A stretch of 51,961 bases of DNA, from positions 1 through 51,961 of the forward strand of contig MZNV01002831.1 in NCBI GenBank assembly GCA_002081555.1, in the 5' to 3' direction. Each line of letters opens with the position of its first letter. The stretch's first letter is position 1. A program made the translations under genes and the position numbers. Below, one piece after another: positions 11,278-21,932 of this stretch. The stretch comes from Protostelium mycophagum. Lineage: Eukaryota; Evosea; Variosea; Protosteliida; Protosteliaceae. The notes beneath the pieces are model-generated. The model ran no database searches. It saw only the letters and a list, made by a program, of their open reading frames with translations, and was not told the DNA's origin.

Positions 11278-11940
11278 TTATGCTGTTCTTAATATTATAT
11301 GCTGACCTGAATCTGTTGATACAATGTCACTCATCTCTCCAACCTTTAATGCAAATCTATTTTTATTCAATATGATGGTCCGTTATTTTATTCAGCCTCA
11401 TTATTTCACATTATGGAATATTGATTTTACACTCACGCTGCCGTCTCGAAGGATTTTTGCATCTTTCCGGTGCCGAAAGAGCCAAGATCCCCACCCCTCT
11501 TCGCTGAAGAACACTCGCTCTCTTCCTCTGCAATCTTATTGAAACTCTCTGGGCCTTCTGCCTCTATCTGTTTCTTAATCTCTGCAAAGATTCGCTCAGA
11601 AAACGCAGTCGTATTGGGACAGCTGCTCACCTCTAAGCTTTGTGGTTGCCTCCTCCAAAGTTCTGGTGATCGCTTCTCCACTCGCACTGACCGGTCTCCG
11701 TGAGTCTTTGTGCTTGATCAAGATGTGAGAGGCCCTGACCTTCTCAACTTTATCTTCTTTGTCCTTCTGCCGTTTTTCTTTTGGTGAAGTTTTGCCAGGA
11801 GGGTCCCAAGAACTTTCCTTTGTCTCTGTGTTGTAGTAGTAACTCCTGTCTTTTGATTTTGATCTCTTCTTCACCCAACCTTCTGGAAGATCCGACTCTG
11901 TGCTTTGTCTTTTTCGTGAAGACTTGTTGTCGTCTCCCAT
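11278..11940 (-). CDS. PIN1: Pin1-type WW/parvulin peptidyl-prolyl cis-trans isomerase
   Basis: Three exons (11940-11631, 11581-11437, 11356-11278) give 177 residues, close to the ~163 of animal Pin1. A WW domain is at residues about 17-50 (LPEGWVKKRSKSKDRSYYYN, then SSWDPP) with both tryptophans. The parvulin domain follows: VRASHILIKHKDSRRPVS, ESFNKIAEEESECSSAKRGG, DLGSFGTGKMQKSFETAAFAL, and the end DSGQHIILRTA. The active-site Cys (ECSSAKRGGDLG) and phosphate-binding Lys/Arg (HKDSRRP) are present. The enzyme isomerises phospho-Ser/Thr-Pro bonds, mainly in the nucleus and in cell-cycle control. An in-frame upstream start exists, but 11940 matches the family N-terminus. Its stop lies 16 bases from the hydrolase stop. 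Confidence 0.97.
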
Positions 11941-12065
11941 CCTCGAAAAATGTTTTTCAACCGAATAGAAAATTCGAAAAAACTCCTCGTTGTAGAGATA
12001 ACAATTCTTTTTCGAAAGCTTGCCGGACAAAAATAGCCGAGAAAGCAAAACACGAAGCCAAGTTC

Positions 12066-13709
12066 ATGAGCAAAGTCAATCATGTGGAAGGACAACGTGC
12101 CTTGTTTGTCATACAACAGATCATTGATAAATCGCAACTTATCTCGTTGCTCACAAGGGAGATCACCACTTCGCCACCAGAAGATCTCTTAGAAGTGGCA
12201 GAAGGGGAGGTCATCACCGCGATCAGAACTCAGAAATACCTTGAAGAGCAATACGCTGAGGGCCTTCAAGCGAAGAAGTCGAACCCAAACGGTTATGACA
12301 AAGTGAGCTTCTTCGATGTCATCATACTGATGAGAAATACAGGTGCACTTGAAAAAGACTGCTGCGAAGCTGAGAGCATCAACTTTGACACTGAGTAAAA
12401 TATTAGAGGTGCGCACAGTTATCATCGATGTACATCGGATTTTCTGAAAATCATAGAAAAATCCAATCGTGATCGAAAAATTTCGTCAATATCAAGTTGG
12501 CGGGCGGAGTCAGCCTTTAAAGATGTATTTGAAGGGTTTGATCGAGCTACAAGACATTTTCAGACAGAGACTATCAACCTCAGTGGAAGAAGAACAATCT
12601 AAACAAGACTTCTTGGCAGATATACAATTGAAAGAAGCAAAATCATCAGCAGAATTGAAGTCACTCCAAATACAATTAGTGGAAGTCAGAACGAAACATG
12701 ATAAAGAGATCAACACCCGTAATAATATGATCAACAAATTGAAAGGTACATATATAAATTGTGATATACATGTCAATAATCAACCATTTAATTCTCAAAC
12801 AGAGGATCTGCAGGAGATACAATTGACAGCTTCATCTGAATCGAAATCTCTGCAATCAGAATCAGCGGCGATGAAAGCCAAAGACGTCCAAGCTGCTTCG
12901 GAGAAGGTGAATTGCGAGTCCACTATTGTAATTAACCAAGGAAGAGTACACAACAGAAGGATGAGATGCAGAAGCTGGGTACTCAATTAGAGGAACAGAT
13001 CAAGAGTGACAAAAAATCTGAGCAAAATACTCGAAAGAAGAAACTAAAGGTGAAGATGGGAGCTATTGATATTATTATGAGATACATCAACAATGATACC
13101 AATAATAAACTTATTGTAGGCTGAAAAAGAGGTGGAGAATTGGATACATAAATATGATCTTGAGATGACAGAGAAAGAGATAGAAATAGATAACTTGACG
13201 GTGAGATACTTACAAAACTATCGATAATCATCATGAAATGAATAACAGCGAGAATATCAGAGTATACATCAAGAGTATTTAGAATTAGAATCAGCTTTCA
13301 ACAAATTAATAATAGAACGCGATGAGATTCTAGCCTCCGAGCAGAAGATACAAGAGGAACAGATGGTGCGCATATTATTCTACTCGCTCAGCTTGACTGA
13401 CAAATTGTGCAGAAGGAGCTTGAACAGATACGACATCTTCATCATTCAGCTGCTGTAATTCAAAGATGGTGGCGAGAGAAACATAAGAAGATATTGCACG
13501 ATAGGAAACAACGCAAAAAGAAGCCGGGAACTGGTACAAAAGGAGATAAATCGGGAACGAAGAAGTATGTACACAACGATTACGTGGCATTATCTTTGTG
13601 TTGAAAAAGATATTGAAGAGTTTGCAGAAGTGGATCACCAAAAAGTCGGTCTCCGTCACCGAAAAGGAGCAGCAGGTCCCCTTCGCCGAAAAAATCAACC
13701 AAGAAATAA
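12066..13709 (+). CDS. DRC10: Dynein regulatory complex subunit 10 (IQ-motif, flagellar)
   Basis: Nine exons (12066-12302, 12343-12408, 12457-12745, 12803-12906, 12945-13049, 13120-13200, 13249-13365, 13413-13564, 13628-13709) give 410 residues, similar to animal IQCD/DRC10. Matching blocks in the right order are an N-terminal helical region (IIDKSQLISLLTREIT), FIRQRL-type helix LKGLIELQDIFRQRLSTSVE, long coiled coil, EKEVENWIHKYDLEMTEKE, and a C-terminal IQ motif (AAVIQRWWREKHKK) followed by a basic Ser/Lys tail. DRC10 is part of the nexin-dynein regulatory complex of motile axonemes, so the organism probably builds a flagellum at some stage. Overlapping AATAAA words at 13705-13714 could serve as the polyadenylation signal. 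It diverges from Pin1 across 125 bases. Confidence 0.85.
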
Positions 13710-13734
13710 ATAAAATGTGATAATTCGAACAGAT

Positions 13735-14666
13735 TTATTTCTTTTTCTTGTCCTTGAGATCTTTGGTACAATCTGGACAATACCTACAATATTTAGTAGA
13801 TCAAGACAATCAATAAAGATTACCATTTCCCCTTTGGTGCAGCAGTGAGACCGACACAATCATAGTGGAACCATTCTATCTTGCATTCTGGATTATCACA
13901 CCCAATCATCTCACCAAAGGAAACTCTATTACACACACAATAAGTTGGTTCGTTCGGATCGATCGGCATGTCTATATCTACACTTAATATCTTTGGATCC
14001 ACTGCTGGTAATATGGCCTCTGCAGGTGCTGCCGCAGCCCTTTTATGTTCAGTTCGAAATAATTGTGGTTCCTGAGTCGGGTGTACATCGCTGTGACAGA
14101 GTTGCAGTTGAAACACAGAAGAATGGAAAAAAGGTGCTTACTTCTTCTTTTTCTCCTTCTTCTCTGGCGGTGCTGGCGCGGGTGTGGGGTTTGCCTCTTT
14201 ATTTGTCTGTTCTGCTTGCAGCTCTGCCTCGAATTTTTTGAGATCTTGATCAAGCTTCCTGATGTGTTTATCGACCTATAAGCAATTACAATCGCTTCAG
14301 AAGATTCATGATGGGAATTACCAGCTCATAAGTTTGGACAGCCACAGAAATCTTTTCATCTGCCAACTCTAAGCACTGTTTCAACGAGTCTTGAACATTT
14401 GTATGTTCTTCTGATGCTTCGCGCTTTCGTTTGTAGTTCTTTATGCATGTTTTAGAATCCACTTCAATTCGGTCCAGTAATTCTAGGAGGGTCAATAATG
14501 AACAATTTGGTCTGAATACCTTGTGAGCGAGAGTCTAAATCTCTGAGGAGAGCAAAACCACGCCGAACTTCTTGTGGAAGTGATGAGACGCCTTCGATCG
14601 ATATCAGATGCTGATTCTTAAGGAAATGTCCATACCTTCTAAATAATTCTCCAAGTAGGTCCCCAT
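13735..14666 (-). CDS. ING-family PHD-finger protein (chromatin reader)
   Basis: Exons joined from ATG 14666 ([20 protein letters not shown]) to TAA at 13735 make a complete ING protein. The N-terminal 'ING' helical domain carries [17 protein letters not shown] and [21 protein letters not shown] Lys/Ala/Pro linker follows, then a C-terminal PHD finger with the Cys4-His-Cys3 ligands ([43 protein letters not shown]) and a Lys-rich tail. ING PHD fingers bind H3K4me3 and tether histone acetyltransferase or deacetylase complexes. The layout is closest to ING4/ING5. Its stop is 25 bases from the DRC10 stop. Confidence 0.96.
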
Positions 14667-14866
14667 GTTGCAGCCGTTAAAAAACGGATGGAAGAGGCAG
14701 ATTTTTTCGGAATTTTGACCAACCACCAATGTATCAATACGATCAACCACACCAGAAGGAGCTTCTTTAAGCCCACAGCCAGCTCATCACTCAAAGGTAC
14801 GACCACGTCAGACACCACCTCATCATCACATTTCCAAGGAGTACAGCTACATTAATCTCAAACTCT

Positions 14867-16575
14867 TCATTTCTTGGGTGTCGTCAATGCCGCCAAAAAT
14901 TGGTGCAAACCGGTAGCTGCGGCCTCCTTCTTCTTTTTTTGGTCCTCTTTCATAAATTCCTGCAAGGATTGTGGTGCTCTCTTCACTGCTCCTATTCTAT
15001 TGCTATTCTTGGCACTAGTTGATGGACTTTTTTCCTATCAAGATCATCTTCTGTAAATACTTGCATTATTATTTTCGATCATCTATTTGGGTGCGGTAAT
15101 CACGCCAAGCATCACCGCAATGGAAGATTGAATTTAATCTCAACAATAAAATATATAACTCTAAAGATATCTCACCACAACAGAGAATATGTCCTTTGTA
15201 GAAGCGCTAATGTTGTTATGCTTGTGCACCGGCTTGCTCTTCACTACAGCTTGTGCCTGTTTTACTGGTGGTTTTGCCGCGAGAGATTTTCTCTTCTTTG
15301 CCTCCAGCTTCTCTTTTGCTGACTTTGTGAGTGCTTTTGTGTTGAATCCTGGCTCTACATTCGCACCGTGGCAAAATATACACTCATGAACCTTCAAACA
15401 TTACTCATTTACTTTTTATCACAATGCCCCTGATTTAGACAGAAAATACATTACAGATATTACAGATCGCTATGGACATTACAGATATTACAGATCACTC
15501 ACAATTGCCGACTTCAACTTGGGTGGCTTGTGCTTCTTCTTCTCAAAAGTTGACAGTAGCTTCTCTGGGTTTGGTGTGTCTAATGTATGCCTCTCTTTAT
15601 TCGTCAACTCCTCTATCGGGACATTTCTACACTGTAACATATGTGAGAAGATATTATATATATAAATAAAAATAAAAAATATTTATGGGGTTCTACAATA
15701 GCCACGACAAGAATGGCTTTTAGTGCAGTTGTAGACGAAAAAACATCAATGCAAAGTGCGTGTTGACATTTTAGAGTCTGTTTATCTGTGATGCCAAGCA
15801 CCGCAAGACAAGTAAGTGCACTTGTTAAAAATGGATTTCAATAATAAAATGGTTACCATAGACGTGATGCCTGGTATTATTATTGTAGAGCATTCTGTGC
15901 AGTACCTACTCACCATCTCCTCTTCTAAGACTATATATTTATCAATATTAACATGTTCTTAAATCCACGATAAGATAGAGATGTACATGAGAATTGTGTC
16001 TACATAATAGAAACCCACCAAGGCCGTTTGAAATTGATAACATCCTCATTTGAGTTCTGCACTTGTCAATCTGTATGATCACAACACATGTTTCGAACTC
16101 ACATCATGTGCCTGGAAGGAACCAAGTGTCCCATTAAGGCGAGTTGATTGGCCGTATTCCATAAGTAGTCTATTCTATCTCTGGTTGCTTCCTCCTCGAA
16201 ATAATTTGACACGAAGAGAGCCTTCGCGTTCTTCTCATGTTCTATTCTCTGTTTTTCTATTTCTTTTTGTTCTTCTTCCTCGAGCTGAGCTTTGATCTTT
16301 GGATCTACCGCTCGTTTTTTTGGTGTGGGCTCATCCTGGGGTTCATGACGTCTTTTCTTATTGTTCTTTGGGACATCTTGTTTATTAGGTGTGGGATCCT
16401 GTTTAATCGGTGTGTGGTTCTTCTGTTTAATTGGTGTATGACTCTCTTTAGTTGTCTGTTTGATCGGTTTCTGATTCTGTTTAATTGGGGTGTGGCTCTG
16501 ATCACTCCATCTCTTTTGTGAGGAATGTTTGTGTGGTGTTTTGGGCTGTCTCTCCTGGAAGTATCTACTGCTCAT
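14867..16575 (-). CDS. Rpr2/Rpp21/Snm1-type RNase P/MRP zinc-binding subunit (C18orf21-like candidate)
   Basis: From ATG 16575 (MSSRYFQERQPKTPHK) the N-terminus has about five copies of a short TPIKQ repeat and a basic region. Helices with RDRIDYLWNTANQLA and PSRHMITQMRMLSISNGLEH follow, then RYCTECSTIIIPGIT, the CxxC...PG.T signature of Rpr2/Rpp21/Snm1 proteins. Next comes NVPIEELTNKERHTL, a second CxxC (VHECIFCHGANVEPGFNTK), a basic tail, and the last exon ending GLHQFLAALTTPKK at TGA 14867. Two CxxC pairs would bind one zinc. Resemblance to human C18orf21 is inferred from the order NKE-R-TL ... C-x2-C. Junctions between about 15880 and 15630 are unresolved. RNase P/MRP acts in tRNA or rRNA processing in the nucleus. 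Confidence 0.6.
16390..16520 (-). repeat. Short TPIKQ-coding repeats
   Basis: About five near-copies of a GTTTAATTGGTGT-type word (plus strand) encode (H/D)TPIKQ or KPIKQ blocks near the N-terminus of the Rpr2-type protein. The spacing is irregular. The encoded peptide is basic and probably disordered. Confidence 0.75.
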
Positions 16576-16820
16576 GTTGATTATTGATTCATCAGAAGAA
16601 ATGATTATTTTATTCTTTTTCAAGGTAAATCGAGCTTTTTTGACGAAGGACAAGCTCCTGACTAAGTCGGACCTATCAATATTAAGACGATTGGTTTTTG
16701 GACATCAAGCTGCCAGAAGCTATAATCACGGACAAAACATGTAACCGTTCTGTATAATTTTATATCAGATTTTATACTGTCCTTTGTTTGAGCAATAATA
16801 CCAGTCATTGATGATTTATT

Positions 16821-19800
16821 TTAGACAGAGAAAAATCGAAATAATAGCTTCTTCAAGTTGGTTGCATATAAGTATCTCATCGTTGGCCTTCCATGAGGAC
16901 AGCACCAGGGATTGTTCATCAGAGACATGTTCCTTATGATCTGGACATTCATCAGTTTGTTTCGGAATATAATGAGTCAGACCTTTGTCATCTGTGTTGT
17001 GCTGAGTGAGTCCCCAATCATCACCGAGGACCTGTAAGATGTTAGATGAGACACCAATCGAGTATGTTCAGAAGGCACACCTGCAAGCTCTCGATGCGTG
17101 CATGGCCGTCAATCTTGACGGTTTACAATGTTGTAGTGGGTCATCTCTCAATAGGTTGATCATCTCATACATATCTGTCCAACAATTAAAATGACAGATA
17201 GAATCACAAGATATACAGAATCTGCAAAGAAACTGTCGCAGTAGATATAAAACGAAAATGGCCTCACCATTCTTGCCAAGGGATACACCTTTACTGAATG
17301 GAAAAGCAACCAAGTATATCTCATCATCCACGCATTCTAAATCAAAACCGTTCTTGGTGAAGACATCAAGGTGTTCCCTGAGGATCAACTTCTCTTCATG
17401 TGTGAAATCCAAGTGTTGAGGGGTGATCAATTTTTGTTTATTGATCACTGTCTCTCGTTGCAATCTGGCATGTGTAAATTTATTTTGGACACATAAGGGG
17501 AATACTTCAAATAGAGATATGATATGATAAAGCTAATATCTCTTGAAATTTCTGGGAATATTCCATAAAGATTTCACCTCTCGAAATTGAATTTCTCATC
17601 AGTCGCATGTTGATCCACGATGACAAGTGATTCTTCTAATTGTGCGATGATGAATGCATTATTAAACTGTCCGATCACCTTCATCTCTATAAAATCCCTC
17701 TTCTCTACCACCTATCACGTATCACTACGATGATCTCTCAATATTCAGCTGCTATTCGTCCAGCATTTCCATTATTGTGTTGATAAGTTTATGTCTATAT
17801 GTTTTGATGAGTAGCAAAGTATTCCTTGTGCAGGAGCAGATGTACTCTTGATATGTATTCTTGATATGTATTCTTGATATGTATTGTTGATATGTATTGT
17901 TGAGTATTACTTTTTCAATGTTGGCCGAAATATCCAAGTTGTTCATTCTTCCCTCTTGTGACTTTCTCTCTCTACAACGGGTGTTCCAGCCTTCGTAGAT
18001 TTGATCTATAGATAGATCTACATATTGTACTCTTGTGGATGCCTTATCTGTACGGTGATCTATACCTTCGTCCGTAATAATTTTAACTGTACTGTTTTAA
18101 AAAGGCAAAATAACTACGCACTCACCCTCTTTTGTCTTTGGTTCTGTACATTTTTTGGTGACGTCATCAACCTCGACATCTTTTTCCTGGTGAGGAATAA
18201 TATACATCTCATCCCATAATGATTCCTCCCCATATGTCACTTTCTCGGAACGTTCTTGTGGCATTTTCTTCAAGCTTTTCTTTGTCGTAACGACATCAGT
18301 TACGATGTCTCGGTTATGCTCGTCTCCCGTCTCTCTTTTTGTGTGTGTGCTCGGCTCCTCTACAACTTGCATCTCTCCATCTGTTGTTCTATTTTTAGAA
18401 AAGGTATCGTCTGCAGAAAGTTTTCTCTTCTTGATGGTTGGTTCGTCCCCAGTTGTGTTGCAGGGTGCCTTCACCTCACTTTTGTACATGTATTTTAACA
18501 GCTTGGATCTGCTGTTGCTTGGGCTCTCAGAGGAGGTCTTTGGTTGTTTAGAACTGTGCACTTGTGTCTGTTTGTGCACTTCTAAAATCGGGGCTCTCTC
18601 AACAGATGGCTCTTCCCTGTGATATCTTCATTATTATGAAACTATAATATCAAACATACTGTGAGCCAAATATGGTGATATCTCCACTAGAATTCAATGA
18701 TATCTTATTCTGTACAGGAGCACTATTTCCAAAATGCTTTTTGAAAAAAGTCTATATGACGTCATATATGACATCACACATGACATTATACTCACAGATA
18801 CCATATCTAAAAAAATAGGCTCTTGGTGTATCAATATCTTCCTTTTGTCCGGTGTTAAATTTACATCATATGATTCTAAAAGGTTCAGCCCTGATGTACT
18901 ACAATGTCTTGTATAAATATTCGCTGTGTGAATCCGTCGTGATATACATTCTTTGTTCTAAAGGGTCACCTGTCGGTATGGTGAAGTTTAAAATGATGGC
19001 CGGATATTGCTTCCCGCTCGCAGACCGGTATATTTCGTTTATAATTCGTGTCACTCTTGACATCTCTACGGGTCTCCCGTTGACATACGTGTGTTTCCGG
19101 TCCGTTGTAGTTCGTCCACACCCCAACTCTATCTTTGACACGTAACCACTCATGCTGATGTCCCCCGATGTACATTCGATGCAAGTCATCTTGTCGACAA
19201 AATCCCTCCCGTATATATCCTCTATGTTGCTTTTCAGAGACGATCCGTTGGCTAATTTGATTGGCATATCACTCTTACTGCATTATGTCATTTCTCATCC
19301 CACATTAGTTTATATTCTGATGGTTATCGAATGACATACTTCTTCTGGTAAGTGTAGATGGAGATGTTTACGCCTGTGGATATGATGGAGTATTCTTTGA
19401 TCAATACTGCCACCTTGCACATCTCCCTCTTTCTATTCTTCTTCCATTCCTCCCTCAATATCTTAATAATATATATATTATTACATATATTATTATATAT
19501 ATTATTACATATATTATTACATATATTATTACATATTGTACTAATTGATGCAGACTTCAGGTCTAGCTAAAAATAGAAACAAGCATAAAGCAGGTGATTG
19601 TATCACATAAAATCTTTGTCTTAAATGTGAAGAGATGTTCACGTACCTCCTCACAGGAATGTCGTTGAATAATTTCTTTACGGTCACTGTTGTGCCTTTC
19701 ATGGTGCGACAAGACTCCACTCTATTAATCACCCTCCCAAATCTATCAAACTCTAAATGCACCCCATTATCCTTTGTGTGATGTCTGGTGTGTATTGACA

Positions 19801-20203
19801 ATTGTGCTATGTTGGAGAGACTGCTCAGTGCCTCACCACGAAATCCAAAGGTAGTCACTTGATTTAAATCGGAAAAGTTCTTCAATTTGCTTGTGTGGTG
19901 ATTTAGTGCTATGGTGATGAGAAAAATGTCTCCCAATTGATCGAAAGACGTACCTACTGTTTCGTGATCTTCATCAGATATGCCGTGCCCATTATCGGCC
20001 ACCTTTATCTTCTCGAGACCATCTTCATACAGGTGGACCTCTTGTGATTTCAGAATTCCTATAACCCCTCACTTACCAATTTGTGATGCACCAGCGTCCA
20101 AGGAATTCTCCAAGAGCTCTTTGACGGCGCTTGTTAAGTCCGTTACCACTTGACCTGCGCAGATGCGATGGACACTGTGCCCAGGTATGCGCTGTATGGT
20201 CAT
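16821..20203 (-). CDS. PMS2: PMS2/MutL-alpha mismatch-repair endonuclease
   Basis: About fifteen exons run from ATG 20203 ([20 protein letters not shown]) to TAA 16821. ATPase motifs are [24 protein letters not shown] and [12 protein letters not shown]. The transducer part has [20 protein letters not shown] and [13 protein letters not shown] long polar linker follows (18100-18600). The C-terminal endonuclease/dimerisation domain has [14 protein letters not shown], the metal-binding [12 protein letters not shown] (DQHAx2Ex4E), SRACRSSVMIG and CPHGRPTMR. All four catalytic motifs of eukaryotic PMS2/PMS1-type nickases are therefore intact. It should pair with MLH1 in the nucleus. The junctions in the linker around 17750-17950 are uncertain because of a 13-base tandem repeat, and the last few codons may be affected by an unseen intron. 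Confidence 0.93.
17847..17908. repeat. 13-base tandem repeat within PMS2
   Basis: Four full units of (C/G)TTGATATGTATT lie at 17847-17859, 17860-17872, 17873-17885 and 17886-17898, with a partial fifth. Because 13 is not a multiple of three, copy-number change would shift frame if translated, so it most likely sits in an intron. Confidence 0.9.
19474..19538. repeat. AT-rich tandem repeat in a PMS2 intron
   Basis: About five near-copies of ATATTATTACAT follow each other. They lie in the intron between the exon ending ...NDIPVRR (minus strand) and the exon starting REEWKKN. Confidence 0.85.
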
Positions 20204-20684
20204 CTTTGTTTCTCACAATTTCAAACTGTTTTTTTGGCGCCAAAAATGCATCATAACATTTAATGAGGAGAAGCAAAGATCACGAAAGTATTATGTTCAT
20301 CACTCCTCCGACACACCACCTCCTCGTGTTACTGAATTTCACATCTATGGTATTAATATACCCGAAGTTTGAAAACGCTCGATATGGACTTGTCATACAT
20401 ATAGTCAACTTTACAGAAAGAGTGTCCAAAAAGTGTTCAAAAGGATGCATTGAATGATTTATCATACGATCTGATGTTTATCCTACTCATAATCCTTGGC
20501 AACCAATAAGAATTGCCACTTACAATGCTCTTGTTGAGCCTGTTGCTCGATTCTGCCTCTGTGGGAGGGAAGAAAATAATTAATCCGAAAATTCGAGGGG
20601 GTGGGAGGGAGATCCGCGAAGCAGAAGATTGCCCTCTTCTTTTGAGGCATCCTTAGAACCGAATCCATCAACCCTCAAAGCAAT
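20204..20684. promoter_or_regulatory. Divergent PMS2/RPS16 promoter region with TOP-like tract
   Basis: No gene is seen in these 481 bases. Near the RPS16 start there is a pyrimidine tract CCCTCTTCTTTT (about 20632-20643), reminiscent of 5' TOP sequences of ribosomal protein mRNAs. Without a mapped transcription start this is only suggestive. Confidence 0.35.
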
Positions 20685-21452
20685 ATGTCTGAGCAGAAGA
20701 AGAACTACGTCCAAACTTTCGGACGCAAGGTATATTCCTCTTGATTTTCGACTTGCATCTGATTATGTGATTCATCATAATGTATGTTCATCGTGCAGAC
20801 CAAAACAATGCAAAATAATCTCGCGAAAGTTATTGCTGTATATTATTAGTATTGGGAAGAGAAGCGATGTTTAAGATGTAATAGAAAACCGCTGTCGCTG
20901 TTGCCATCGTCAGACCTGGCAAGGGAGGACTCCGCATCAACGGATTCACCCTCGACTCCGTCAACCCCGATCTCCTCCGCGTCAAGATTGAGGAGCCCCT
21001 CCTCATCCTCGGCAAGGACAAGTTCGCCAACCTTGACATCAAAATCAGATCCAACGGAGGAGGTCAAGTGAGTATATTTGATATGATTACCAAAATCAAA
21101 TCCTGATGAAAATCAGGTCTCTCAGATCTACGCCATCAGACAGGCTCTTGCCAAGGGTATTGTCGCTTACTACCAGAAGTGTAAGTGTTTTTATCTTATC
21201 TAGAATATTTACGATGTCCTCTTCTAAAATAAAGTTTATGACGATTGAAAATTAGTTGATTCTGACAACAAAACTACAAAGACATAAAATTCTAACTGTG
21301 ATATAGTCGTCGATGAGCAACAGAAGAAGGAGTTGAAGGATGCTCTCCTGGCTTACGACAGATCCCTCCTCGTTGCCGACCCCCGTCGTTGCGAGCCCAA
21401 GAAATTCGGAGGACCTTCTGCCCGTGCCAGATACCAGAAGTCCTACAGATAA
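20685..21452 (+). CDS. RPS16: 40S ribosomal protein S16 (uS9)
   Basis: Four exons (20685-20729, 20885-21067, 21117-21180, 21307-21452) give 145 residues, the normal length for RPS16. The sequence runs VQTFGRK / [20 protein letters not shown] / [12 protein letters not shown] / [20 protein letters not shown] / KGIVAYYQK and ends with the conserved tail [14 protein letters not shown]. The protein sits in the head of the small ribosomal subunit and its C-terminal Arg contacts the P-site tRNA. Codons are strongly biased to GCC, CTC, AAG and GTC, unlike the AT-rich neighbours, as expected for a highly expressed gene. The first intron (155 bases) is relatively long. Confidence 0.99.
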
Positions 21453-21932
21453 AAACAGAGACTCGGTTCAGAGAGGCTTCTTCATACGGAATTGCCTCTG
21501 TTTTTCGGTCCTTCTTTATGGATAAAGGGATGCATATTATATTCTCGTTTTTTATCTACATCATCGTTCGCTCCGACTTCTCTGTGCCTCCCTCTCAATC
21601 TCTCTCTCCTCTGTCGCTCGACCACGCCTACTTTTATTTAGATCATCCATAAACACGACGCTCTTCCGATCTTACTCACTTTGATGGGGTGCTCCTCCCC
21701 TCTTGTTCATACCTTTCACTCATGAGCATTTATTCTTGTACATTTGTAACGAATATTATGTCTCACCTTGAGTCCTTCCTCCGTATTTCTGCATTCTGTC
21801 TATATTGCTCACGATCGGATGGTGGTGGACTTCTATATGGTTCTGTCCTCTCACTTCGTCGACCACTGTGAATATTCAACACAATATATTATTTCTTCAA
21901 TCTCCCATAAGATTATTCAGCATAAAAAAATC
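21453..21932. other. Non-coding region between RPS16 and the convergent coiled-coil gene
   Basis: Pyrimidine-rich sequence on the plus strand, presumably the RPS16 3' UTR and terminator. Short open frames here have no motif and no splice-consistent partner. Confidence 0.5.

Noticed and set aside
14719-14912. Plus-strand proline/serine/histidine-rich frame overlapping the 3' end of the Rpr2-type gene
   Set aside because: It starts right after a stop, has no early ATG, and overlaps a better-supported minus-strand exon.
17847-17908. CRISPR-like array
   Set aside because: The 13-base units abut with no unique spacers, and the context is a eukaryotic intron.
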